From positions 1 to 64,000 of the forward strand of contig NZ_JBDJAW010000001.1 in NCBI RefSeq assembly GCF_039649665.1: DNA of 64,000 bases, read 5' to 3'. The notes beneath the pieces were generated by a model. That model searched no databases and was not told where the DNA came from. It saw only the letters and a program-made list of their open reading frames with translations. The position numbers and the translations under genes were made by a program. This document shows, piece after piece, positions 1-7,076 of this stretch. The first letter of the stretch is position 1; each line of letters begins with the position of its first letter. The DNA is from Microbispora sp. ZYX-F-249. Its GTDB lineage: Bacteria > Actinomycetota > Actinomycetes > Streptosporangiales > Streptosporangiaceae.

Positions 1-261
1 GTAGCCCTGCTGCTGGCCGTAGCCCTGCTGCGGGGCCTGCTGGCCGTACTGCTGCTGGCCCTGCTGGCCGTAACCCTGCTGCTGGCCGTAGGCGGGCGGC
101 TGCTGCGGGCCCGTGTTCTGCCCCGTGTGGCGGTAGTTGACGACCGTGACGTCAGGGTCGTAGTCCTGGGCCTGTCTGTCCGTGCCGTACCCGGGGTTCG
201 ATGACGGCGGTGGCGTTCCGTCCGACTCGTCCTGGGGGTACGGCGGCTGTCCGGTGCTCAC
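1..261 (-). CDS. Gln/Gly/Tyr/Pro-rich protein, N-terminal part only
   Basis: The 87 visible codons begin at a GTG preceded by a GAGGTGA ribosome-binding site about 6 nt upstream and run off the left edge of the window. The first 45 residues are polar and Pro-rich with acidic patches; from about residue 50 the chain becomes repeats of QQGYGQQ type. Such tails often precede membrane or DNA-binding domains in actinobacteria, but the domain that would identify this protein lies outside the window. No function is assigned. The repeat codons are CAG/GGC/TAC, in line with the local GC bias, so there is no sign of transfer. Confidence 0.75.
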   Translation of the reverse strand, partial: MSTGQPPYPQDESDGTPPPSSNPGYGTDRQAQDYDPDVTVVNYRHTGQNTGPQQPPAYGQQQGYGQQGQQQYGQQAPQQGYGQQQGY

Positions 262-409
262 CGTGTCACCTCGTTTCGAAGACGCATGCGCCGCACGTCC
301 GTAGCACACGCTGATATTGCCAAAAGTAGCGACAGGCGTAACAACAGTCACCTTTGCGGACGCTGACAATTCACGTCAAGATCATTATCTGACCGGCCGT
401 GAACGGCGG

Positions 410-961
410 TCAATGACGATCGAGGTGCAGCAACATCCGGGTGTTCCCCAGAGTGTTCGGCTTGACGTGCTCCAGGTCGAGGAACTCGGCGACACCCTCG
501 TCGTACGACGCGAGCAGTTCCGCATACACCTCGGGAGAGACCGGTGTGCCCTGAATGGGCCGGAAGCCGTGCCGGGCGAAGAACTCGACCGCGAACGTGA
601 GGCAGAAGACCCTCCGCACGCCGAGGTCCCGGGCGGTCTCGATGAGCGCGGCGACGATCCGGTGGCCGATCCCCCCACCGCGCACCGCGGGGTCCACGGC
701 GACGGTCCTGATCTCGGCGAGGTCCTCCCACAGCACGTGCAGCGCGCCGCAGCCGACGATCTGCCCGTCCACCTCCGCGACCCAGAACTCCTGCACGTCC
801 TCGTACAGCGTCACCGTGCTCTTCTTGAGGAGCCGGGGGCCGACGCCCGAGTACGCGTCGACGAGACGCCGGATCGCCCGGACGTCCGGCGTCCTGGCCC
901 GGCGCACCGTCACGGCCGTGGCACCCGATCCACTGGATGTCTGCGCGGTGACCTGCTCCAT
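410..961 (-). CDS. argA: Short N-acetylglutamate synthase-type GNAT acetyltransferase
   Basis: A 183-residue single-domain GNAT protein. The acetyl-CoA pyrophosphate loop is visible as VRGGGIGHRI (about residues 107-116), preceded by the strand EIRTVAVDP and followed by RVFCLTFAVEFFARHGF, a pattern seen in the short stand-alone N-acetylglutamate synthases of actinobacteria (Rv2747 type). These transfer acetyl from acetyl-CoA to glutamate (or glutamine) as the first step of arginine synthesis. The N-terminal 18 residues are low-complexity and probably disordered. It is monocistronic here, with no other arginine gene nearby, so substrate assignment rests on family resemblance. Other amino-acid acetyltransferases remain possible. 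Confidence 0.75.
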   Translation of the reverse strand: MEQVTAQTSSGSGATAVTVRRARTPDVRAIRRLVDAYSGVGPRLLKKSTVTLYEDVQEFWVAEVDGQIVGCGALHVLWEDLAEIRTVAVDPAVRGGGIGHRIVAALIETARDLGVRRVFCLTFAVEFFARHGFRPIQGTPVSPEVYAELLASYDEGVAEFLDLEHVKPNTLGNTRMLLHLDRH

Positions 962-1273
962 GAGCGGTCAGCCTAGCCGGACGGGATCGGATCGCCCGCA
1001 GTCGGCGCGAACGACCTCTCCGGATAACGGTCATTCCCAAACACCACGCCCGACATGAGGTCTGACCCTCTGTAGCCGTAAGGATACGGAAGGACGCCCG
1101 GCCGCCCTGCGCGACCTCGATCCGGTTCGTCCTACTTTTTCCGGCAGCCCGCACGGCACGTCCAACACCTCAGATCACTCCAAACCCAGGTGAACGCGGA
1201 TGTATCCCCATTGAGCCCGTGACCCAGCTGTGATCGTTTGGTTGTCAAACGTAGACGGGTTTCGGAGTTCTGG

Positions 1274-1302
1274 TTGAGCAAGAACTCGCCGTGCACTATC
1301 GT
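1274..1302 (+). promoter_or_regulatory. Candidate promoter for the riboswitch-NlpC/P60 transcript
   Basis: TTGAGC (1274-1279) and TATCGT (1297-1302) are separated by exactly 17 nt, close to the housekeeping consensus, and would start transcription about 15 nt before the aptamer. A 7-bp perfect inverted repeat (1265-1271 with 1281-1287) overlaps the -35 element and could be a regulator site. The rest of 962-1273 shows no gene; it contains only a small CGTTTG/CAAACG hairpin. Confidence 0.4.
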
Positions 1303-1324
1303 CCAGCGACGATGCCGGTCATCG

Positions 1325-1494
1325 TGAGCGCTCACGGCGGCCGGGCGCCGAATCTTCGAAGCACCGAGTGCGGAGGGGAGCCGGGGACCCAACTGCAGGA
1401 TCAGGATCGGTTCGGTCTCAGATCGTCAAGGGGTGAATCCGCCAAGGTAGGGCTACTCCGGCCCGAACCCGTCAGCTAACCCGGTAGGCGCTCA
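1325..1494 (+). ncRNA. ydaO/yuaA-type cyclic di-AMP riboswitch aptamer
   Basis: The leader contains the hallmark blocks of the c-di-AMP riboswitch in order: CCGAATC (about 1358), GGGGAGCCGGGGACCCAA (1375-1392), GGGGTGAATCCG (1430-1441), GGTAGGGCTACTCC and CCCGAACCCGTCAGCTAACC (1463-1482). The closing P1 helix pairs TGAGCG (1325-1330) with CGCTCA (1489-1494). This riboswitch class commonly precedes cell-wall hydrolase genes in actinobacteria, and the next gene is an NlpC/P60 protein, so control of wall remodelling by c-di-AMP is the natural inference. Confidence 0.9.
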
Positions 1495-1497
1495 GTA

Positions 1498-1546
1498 GCG
1501 CCCCGCCACATGGCCATGCTCCACGACACGGCCTGCCGCGGGGCGC
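1498..1546 (+). terminator. Expression-platform hairpin between aptamer and gene
   Basis: GCGCCCCGC (1498-1506) pairs perfectly with GCGGGGCGC (1538-1546), and further pairing is possible inside the loop. It begins 3 nt after the aptamer P1 helix and ends about 10 nt before the ribosome-binding site, the usual place for a riboswitch-controlled attenuator. There is no U-run, as is common for high-GC actinobacterial terminators. Confidence 0.55.
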
Positions 1547-1565
1547 ATGTGGGAGAGGAGCTCGG

Positions 1566-2615
1566 TTGCGCACGCGTGGAGGACGGCCGGCGGGCAGGCA
1601 CGCCCGCCGCCGACGGTCCGGATCCGGCACGGCCGGTCCGGCTGCCATCCGCCGATTGGCGTTCGTCGGCGTCGCGCTCACCGCGATCACGTTCGGCGCC
1701 CCGGTGGTCCGCGCCACCGCCGACCCCAAGCCGAGCCTCAAGGAGCTCACGGAACAGGTCGAGAGCCTCTACACCGAGATCGAGAGCCTCACCGAGCAGT
1801 ACAACGGCGAGCGCGTGCGGCTCAAGGCGGCCGAGCGGTCCGCCGAGCTCGCCAAGAAGAACCTCGCCAAGAGCGAGGCCGAGCTGGAGGTCCGCCGGCA
1901 GAAGGCCAGCGCCCTCGCGCAGCACTCCTACATGACCAACGGGCTCGGCAACGCGCTCGTGCTCATCGACAGCGACGCCGACCCGCGGAAGTACCTGAGC
2001 CAGGCCTCCACGACGTACGCGCTGGAGCTGCAGGAGAGCCAGGAGGTCGCCGAGGTCACCAAGGCCATGGACGCCGCCGCGCGGGCCAGGGAGAGCGCCT
2101 CCGCCCGGCAGGCCGAGGTCAAGAAACTGCTCACCGGCCTCGACTCCCGCCGCGACAAGATCACCAAGCTGATCAAGAAGACCGAGAGCAGCCTCTACCG
2201 GCAGGTCGCCCGCACGGTCGGCAGCGAGACGCGCAGCCGGATGTCGTTCCCGATCGTGGGCGACGGCAAGGCCGCCCAGGCCGCGCGCTGGGCTCTCAGG
2301 CAGCAGCTCAAGCCGTACGTGTGGGGCGCCGAAGGCCCGAGCTCCTTCGACTGCTCTGGCCTGGTCATGGCGGCCTACCAGGCCGTCGGCATCAGCCTGC
2401 CCCACTACACGGGCGACCAGTGGACGGCCGGCACGCACATCTCCCGCGACCAGCTCCGCCCCGGCGACCTGGTGTTCTTCTACTCCGACCTGCACCACGT
2501 GGGCATCTACATCGGCGGTGGCTACATGATCCACGCGCCGCGCACGGGAGACGTCATCCACATCGCGAAGATCGCCGGACGGCCGTTCGCGGGAGCGGTG
2601 CGCGTCGCCGACTGA
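1566..2615 (+). CDS. Secreted NlpC/P60 peptidoglycan hydrolase with coiled coil
   Basis: A 349-residue protein translated from a TTG start with GGAGAGGAG 5 nt upstream. It has an Arg-rich N region, a hydrophobic core (about residues 31-44) and a likely signal-peptidase site near VRA-TAD. Residues 57-210 are heptad-rich coiled coil and 240-349 form an NlpC/P60 domain with the catalytic triad Cys263 (FDCSG), His311 (HVGIYIG) and His323 (MIHAPR). Such enzymes cleave D-glutamyl-meso-diaminopimelate bonds, with the coiled coil acting as an autoinhibitory or FtsX-interacting arm. The c-di-AMP riboswitch upstream suggests it is repressed when c-di-AMP is high. A second protein of the same architecture lies at 28831-29997 without a riboswitch. 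Confidence 0.9.
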   Translation: MRTRGGRPAGRHARRRRSGSGTAGPAAIRRLAFVGVALTAITFGAPVVRATADPKPSLKELTEQVESLYTEIESLTEQYNGERVRLKAAERSAELAKKNLAKSEAELEVRRQKASALAQHSYMTNGLGNALVLIDSDADPRKYLSQASTTYALELQESQEVAEVTKAMDAAARARESASARQAEVKKLLTGLDSRRDKITKLIKKTESSLYRQVARTVGSETRSRMSFPIVGDGKAAQAARWALRQQLKPYVWGAEGPSSFDCSGLVMAAYQAVGISLPHYTGDQWTAGTHISRDQLRPGDLVFFYSDLHHVGIYIGGGYMIHAPRTGDVIHIAKIAGRPFAGAVRVAD

Positions 2616-2629
2616 CCCGGGCCACGAGA

Positions 2630-2651
2630 GCGTGCGCTCCGGAGCGCACGC
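2630..2651 (+). terminator. Hairpin terminator after the NlpC/P60 gene
   Basis: GCGTGCGCT (2630-2638) pairs perfectly with AGCGCACGC (2643-2651) around a CCGG loop, 15 nt after the stop codon. Confidence 0.6.
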
Positions 2652-2674
2652 GGCCGGCCCCGGCCCGGAGACCG

Positions 2675-2711
2675 CGCGATCCGGAGCCACCACCGTGCGG
2701 TCCGGATCGCG
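2675..2711. terminator. Second hairpin, convergent terminator
   Basis: CGCGATCCGGA (2675-2685) and TCCGGATCGCG (2701-2711) form an 11-bp perfect stem with a 15-nt loop, immediately beyond the stop codon of the minus-strand LuxR-type gene. It can serve either strand. Confidence 0.5.
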
Positions 2712-2712
2712 G

Positions 2713-2961
2713 TCAGATGAGGCGGCGGCGCGCCGCCCAGGCGACGGCCTCGATCGCCGTCGCGACGCCGATGCGGTCGCAGATGCACCGCAGCCGCCGC
2801 CGCACCGTACGCCCGCTGACGTCGAGACTGCGGCCCACCCGGTCCGCGGTCACGCCCTTGGCCAGCTCCGCGAGAAGAAGTAAGTCCTCATCGGTGAGAC
2901 CGGCACGATCAAAATCCGAGGCGAGACTGTCACCTCGGTAGACGACCTCGGGAACACCCAT
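2713..2961 (-). CDS. Small LuxR-type helix-turn-helix protein
   Basis: An 82-residue protein starting at an ATG with GGGGGAGGG about 8 nt upstream. Residues 20-75 resemble a LuxR/GerE C-terminal DNA-binding domain: LTDEDLLLLAELAKG, then VGRSLDVSGRTVRRRLRCICDRIGV containing the recognition helix. There is no receiver or ligand-binding domain, so it is a stand-alone HTH protein. The usual TARE(I/V) opening is replaced by a degenerate TDEDLLLLAEL. No partner is evident. It lies downstream of, and on the same strand as, the HxlR gene, 73 nt away, and might be co-transcribed with it. Confidence 0.7.
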   Translation of the reverse strand: MGVPEVVYRGDSLASDFDRAGLTDEDLLLLAELAKGVTADRVGRSLDVSGRTVRRRLRCICDRIGVATAIEAVAWAARRRLI

Positions 2962-3034
2962 CGTCCGCCCTCCCCCACGACGATGATTCGTCGGCCCACC
3001 CTCCAGGGACGGTAAACGCCTGCCGCGAAGGTCG

Positions 3035-3445
3035 TCAAGGTTGGGAGTCGACCCGCCGGTCGTACGCCTCTCTGGCCGCCTCCACATCCTCCATGTGAAC
3101 CTCGGCCCAGCGCTTGATCGCTTCGAGCAGCGGCAAGAGGTTCTCGCCCAGGGGCGTGAGCCGGTAGTCGACCCGGACCGGCACCGAGGGCGTGACCGTA
3201 CGGGAGACCAGACCGTCGCGTTCCATCGTCCGCAGCGTCTGCGTGAGCATCTTCTGGCTGACACCGGCGATCATCCGCGCCAGTTCGCTGTAGCGGAGCG
3301 GGCCGTGGGCCAGCGCGGTGAGCGCCAGGCTCGCCCACTTGTCGCTGAGCGTGTCGAGCAGCTTCCGCGACGGACAGGTCGCGACGTACGCGTTGTACCG
3401 CTGACGTTCCTCCTCGCGCCGTTCGGCGGCCGTCCGGGTGGCCAT
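3035..3445 (-). CDS. HxlR-family winged-helix regulator
   Basis: A 136-residue winged-helix protein with the HxlR core: a Cys near the N terminus of the domain (TCPSRKLLDTLSDKWASLAL, residues about 24-43), LRYSELARMIAGVSQKMLTQTLRTMERDGLV recognition region, and the wing RVDYRLTPLGENLLP. Cys24 is placed like the redox or aldehyde-sensing cysteine of YodB/HxlR proteins. It is transcribed divergently from a zinc-type quinone oxidoreductase (3540-4463) across a 94-nt intergenic region, the classic arrangement for an electrophile or quinone-responsive repressor of that gene. Confidence 0.88.
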   Translation of the reverse strand: MATRTAAERREEERQRYNAYVATCPSRKLLDTLSDKWASLALTALAHGPLRYSELARMIAGVSQKMLTQTLRTMERDGLVSRTVTPSVPVRVDYRLTPLGENLLPLLEAIKRWAEVHMEDVEAAREAYDRRVDSQP

Positions 3446-3539
3446 GTCTTCCCTCCGCGTTTGTTACGCACTTTTTGGTGCCTACTTACCAAGAGAGAGT
3501 AACTCTTCCTACGCTCCCTGCCGTACGGAAGGAGAACCC

Positions 3540-4463
3540 ATGAGAACACTGGTGGCACGAGGCGGTGCCGTACGGCTGGTCGAGACGCCCGAGCCCGAGC
3601 CGGGACCGGGGCAGGTGCGGATCAGGGTCGAGGCGGCGGCCGTCAATCCGATCGACCTGCTCACGGCCTCGGGCGCCCTGCCCGACTTCAAGCTCGCGCC
3701 CCGGCTGGAGACGTACGCGCTCGGCTGGGACGTGGCGGGCGTGGTCGACCGCGTCGGTCCGGGAGTGACGGGCGTGCTCCCGGGCGAGCGCGTCATCGGG
3801 CTGTCGGACCGGCTGACGGAGCCCGTCAAGGCCCAGGCGGACCTGGTGGTGCTGGACGAGACGGCCGTCGCGCCCGCACCCGCCGGAGCGACCGCGCCCG
3901 AGGCGTCGACGTTGCCGCTGAACGCGCTCACCGCCGTCCAGGCGCTCGACCTCACCGGGCTCGCCGAGGGCGAGACCCTGCTCGTCACCGGAGCGGCCGG
4001 GGGCCTGGGCGGCTATCTGGTGGAGCTGGCCGTGGCACGGGGGATCAGGGTCGCCGCGGTCGCGGCACCCCGCGACGAGCCGCTGGTGCGGGGCTTCGGC
4101 GCGGAGTGGTTCGTGCCGCGGGGCGCCGACCTGGCCACGGCCGCCAGGGCCGTCGTACCCGGCGGCGTCGACGGCCTGGTGGACGCGGCGGTCGTCGGCC
4201 TGCCCGCGCTGGACGCCGTGCGCAACGGAGGCGCGTTCGTCACCGTCGTCGCCGGACAGGCCCCGATCCCGCTGCGCGGCATCCGGGTCTCGACGGTGTC
4301 CGTCGGCGCCGACGCGGCCCAGCTACGGGACGTCGCGAAGCTGGCCGAGGAGGGACGGCTGACCATGCGAATCGCCGGCACCTATCCGCTGGAGCGGGCG
4401 GCCGAGGCGTACGAGCGCCTGCGGAGGGGCGGCCTGCGCGGCCGGCTGGTCCTGCTGCCCTGA
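3540..4463 (+). CDS. NADP-dependent quinone oxidoreductase (MDR superfamily)
   Basis: A 307-residue medium-chain dehydrogenase/reductase. The start ATG at 3540 follows GGAAGGAGAA. An N-terminal GroES-like domain (PGPGQVRIRVEAAAVNPIDLL, GWDVAGVVDRVGPGV) is followed by a Rossmann nucleotide-binding domain with LLVTGAAGGLGGYLVELA (about residues 142-159). No zinc ligands are present, placing it among zeta-crystallin-like quinone reductases. Divergence from the HxlR gene suggests induction by quinones or other electrophiles. It ends 8 nt before a very strong hairpin terminator. Confidence 0.88.
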   Translation: MRTLVARGGAVRLVETPEPEPGPGQVRIRVEAAAVNPIDLLTASGALPDFKLAPRLETYALGWDVAGVVDRVGPGVTGVLPGERVIGLSDRLTEPVKAQADLVVLDETAVAPAPAGATAPEASTLPLNALTAVQALDLTGLAEGETLLVTGAAGGLGGYLVELAVARGIRVAAVAAPRDEPLVRGFGAEWFVPRGADLATAARAVVPGGVDGLVDAAVVGLPALDAVRNGGAFVTVVAGQAPIPLRGIRVSTVSVGADAAQLRDVAKLAEEGRLTMRIAGTYPLERAAEAYERLRRGGLRGRLVLLP

Positions 4464-4471
4464 CAGTACGG

Positions 4472-4506
4472 CCGCGGGCCGGACGGCCATGCCGTCCGGC
4501 CCGCGG
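4472..4506. terminator. Strong bidirectional terminator
   Basis: A 16-bp perfect stem (4472-4487 with 4491-4506) with a 3-nt loop separates the convergent oxidoreductase and lysS genes. It has no U-run but very high stability. Confidence 0.8.
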
Positions 4507-4541
4507 GCAGGAGATCGGACGCAGGGATCGGGATCGACCGA

Positions 4542-6230
4542 TCAGGAACGACCGAGCAGCTCACGCACCCGGTCACGGCCCACGGCCAGCAGCAGCGTGG
4601 GCAGGCGCGGGCCGGTGTCGCGGCCGACGAGCAGGCGGTAGAGCAGGGCGAAGAAGGCCCGCTGGGCCGCCTTCAGCTCGGGCGTGGCCGCCTTGGCGTC
4701 CATGTCGAGCCCGGCCTGCACCTTAGGCACGCCGTACACGAGGGTGGTGAGCCCGTCGAGCGACCAGTGCGCGTCGAGACCCTCCGCCAGCAGGCGCAGC
4801 GACTCGCGGTCCTGCTCGCCGAGCGTGTCGAGCAGTTCCTTGTCGGGCGTCTCGCGCACCTGCGTGCGCTCCTCCGCGGGCAGGTACGTGTTCACCCAGT
4901 GCCGGGCGCGGTCGAGCCGCGGCCGCAGCTCGTCCAGCCCGGCGATCTCCGGGTCGAACGCGCGCAGGATGCGCAGCGTCTGCTCCTCGTGCCCGGTGGC
5001 GATGTCCACCACCGAGGCGAGCGTCCGGTACGGCAGCCGTCGCGGCGTCTCGGGCAGGACCCGGGAGGCCGTGCTCGACGCGCGGCGGTAGGCCGCCTGG
5101 TCGGCCGGCAGCGCCGTGCCGTCCTGCACCTTCCTGGTCAGCGTGTCCCACTCGTCGTACATCCGCTGGATCTCCTGGTCGAAGGAGACCTTGAACGACT
5201 GGTTGGGACGGCGGCGGGCGTAGAGCCAGCGCAGCAGCGCCGGCTCCATGATCGACAGGGCGTCGGCCGGGGTCGGCACGCCGCCCTTGGAGCTGCTCAT
5301 CTTGGCCATGCCGCTGATGCCGACGAAGGCGTACATCGGCCCGATCGGCTGCGGCGCGTCGAACACCTCACGGACGATCTGACCGCCGACGACGAACGAC
5401 GAGCCCGGCGAGCTGTGGTCGACGCCCGACGGTTCGAAGACCACGCCCTCGTACGCCCAGCGCATCGGCCAGTCGACCTTCCACACCAGCTTGCCGCGGG
5501 TGTGCTCCGACAGCAGCACGGTCTCGCTGTGGCCGCACACGCAGGTGTACGTCATCGCGGTGGTCTCGTCGTCGTAGGACGTGACCGTGGTCAGGTCGCG
5601 GTCGCAGGCCGAGCAGTAGGGCTTGTAGGGGTAGTAGCCCCCGGCGCCCGAACCGTCGTCCTCGCTCGCGGCCCCCGAGCCCTCGAGCGCGGCGGCCTCG
5701 TCGGCGTCCGTGACCTCCTTGGCCTTCGCCTTCTTGGTGCGGTACTGGTCGAGGATCGCGTCGATCCGCCGCCGCTCGCGCATGGCGAGCAGCACCTGCT
5801 CCCGGTACGCCCCGGAGGTGTACATCTGCGTCTGGCTGATGCCGTGGAACTCCACCCCGAGCTCGTTCAGCGCGGCGATCATCGGCGCCTTGAAGTGCTC
5901 GGCCCAGTTGGGGTACTCGCTGCCGGGCGGTGCCGGGACGGTGGTCAGCGGCTTGCCGATGTGCTCGTTCCACGCGGGGTCGATGCCCACCGGCACCTTG
6001 CGGAAGCGGTCGAAGTCGTCCCACGAGATGATGTGCACGCACTCGTGGCCGCGCCGCCTGATCTCGTCGGCCACCAGGTGCGGGGTCATGACCTCGCGCA
6101 GGTTGCCCAGGTGGATCGGGCCCGACGGGCTGAGTCCGGACGCGCAGACGATGGGTTTGCCCGGCGCGCGCCGTTCAGCCTCGGCGATGACCTCATCGGC
6201 GAAACGCGCCACCCAGTCGGCGTCCATCAC
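4542..6230 (-). CDS. lysS: Class I lysyl-tRNA synthetase
   Basis: A 562-residue synthetase of the archaeal-type class I family, not the common class II LysRS. The class I signatures are PIHLGN (HIGH equivalent, residues 38-43) and KMSSSKG (residues 310-316). Cysteines CSAC (206-209) and CVC (230-232) suggest a bound zinc. A Glu/Gly-rich insertion lies at about 172-198. It charges tRNA-Lys with lysine. The first codon is GTG immediately followed by ATG (6227), so either may be used; AGAGAGG lies about 10 nt upstream. It is the last gene of the minus-strand cofactor block after coaX, 56 nt downstream of it by position. Confidence 0.93.
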   Translation of the reverse strand: MMDADWVARFADEVIAEAERRAPGKPIVCASGLSPSGPIHLGNLREVMTPHLVADEIRRRGHECVHIISWDDFDRFRKVPVGIDPAWNEHIGKPLTTVPAPPGSEYPNWAEHFKAPMIAALNELGVEFHGISQTQMYTSGAYREQVLLAMRERRRIDAILDQYRTKKAKAKEVTDADEAAALEGSGAASEDDGSGAGGYYPYKPYCSACDRDLTTVTSYDDETTAMTYTCVCGHSETVLLSEHTRGKLVWKVDWPMRWAYEGVVFEPSGVDHSSPGSSFVVGGQIVREVFDAPQPIGPMYAFVGISGMAKMSSSKGGVPTPADALSIMEPALLRWLYARRRPNQSFKVSFDQEIQRMYDEWDTLTRKVQDGTALPADQAAYRRASSTASRVLPETPRRLPYRTLASVVDIATGHEEQTLRILRAFDPEIAGLDELRPRLDRARHWVNTYLPAEERTQVRETPDKELLDTLGEQDRESLRLLAEGLDAHWSLDGLTTLVYGVPKVQAGLDMDAKAATPELKAAQRAFFALLYRLLVGRDTGPRLPTLLLAVGRDRVRELLGRS

Positions 6231-6286
6231 GTCAGTCCTCTCTGAACGGGATCCTGCCTTCTATGGTCCCGTACGCGGAGGAGTCG

Positions 6287-7069
6287 TCAGGACGCGTTAC
6301 GGGCGTAGACCAGCCGCAGGCCGATCAGCGTGAGCCAGGGCTCGTGCACGTCGATGGTACGGGCCTCGCCGATGATCAGCGGCGCACCGGTGCCCGTGGC
6401 GACCACGGTGACGTCGTCGGGGTCGGAGGCCAGCTCGGCCGTCATCCGGTCCACGATGCCGTCCACCAGACCGGCGAAGCCGTAGATGATGCCCGACTGG
6501 AGCGCCTCCACGGTGTTCTTGGCGATGACCGACCGCGGCCGGACCAGCTCGACCTTGTGCAGCTGGGCCCCGGCCGTGGCGAGCGCGTCCACCGAGATCT
6601 CCAGGCCGGGAGCGGTCACCGCGCCGACGTACTCGCCCCGGGCCGAGACGGCGTCGAACGACGTGGCCGTGCCGAAGTCCACGATCACGCACGGCCCGCC
6701 GTACAGGGCGGTGGCGGCGAGCGCGTTCACGATGCGGTCGCTGCCGACCTCCTTGGGGTTGTCCATCCGGACCGGGACGCCGGTGCGGACGCCGGGCTCG
6801 ACGACCACGGCCGTGACGTCGCCGTAGTAGCGCCGGGACATCTCCCGCATCTCGTTGAGCACCGACGGGACCGTGGAACAGATCGCGATGCCGCTGATGT
6901 CGGCGTCCTTGAGCAGCGGCGACTGCCCGAGGAGACCCTGGAGCACCACCGCGATCTCGTCCGCGGTGCGGCGCGGATCGGTGGCGATCCGCCAGTGCTC
7001 GATCACCTCTTCACCCTCGAACAGGCCCAGCACAGTGTGGGTGTTGCTGACGTCGATGGTGAGCAGCAT
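6287..7069 (-). CDS. coaX: Type III pantothenate kinase
   Basis: A 260-residue acetate-kinase-fold enzyme that phosphorylates pantothenate, the first step of CoA synthesis. Motifs: MLLTIDVSNTHT (phosphate-1 motif), DNPKEVGSDRIVN, VDFGTATSFDAV, GAVTAPG and the C-terminal PWLTLIGLRLVY. The usual DVGNT is DVSNT here, GGxIAPG is GAVTAPG, and the adenosine-motif ATGG reads ATGT; these are mild departures in otherwise well-conserved blocks. The ATG at 7069 is chosen because it restores the family N terminus; an in-frame GTG 18 nt upstream is also possible. It follows the nadB-nadC fusion by only 7 nt, so the two are co-transcribed. Confidence 0.92.
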   Translation of the reverse strand: MLLTIDVSNTHTVLGLFEGEEVIEHWRIATDPRRTADEIAVVLQGLLGQSPLLKDADISGIAICSTVPSVLNEMREMSRRYYGDVTAVVVEPGVRTGVPVRMDNPKEVGSDRIVNALAATALYGGPCVIVDFGTATSFDAVSARGEYVGAVTAPGLEISVDALATAGAQLHKVELVRPRSVIAKNTVEALQSGIIYGFAGLVDGIVDRMTAELASDPDDVTVVATGTGAPLIIGEARTIDVHEPWLTLIGLRLVYARNAS

Positions 7070-7076
7070 TCCCCGA

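Noticed and set aside
317-976. Plus-strand frame opposite the GNAT gene
   Set aside because: Antisense to a GNAT domain with an intact acetyl-CoA loop; no motif of its own.
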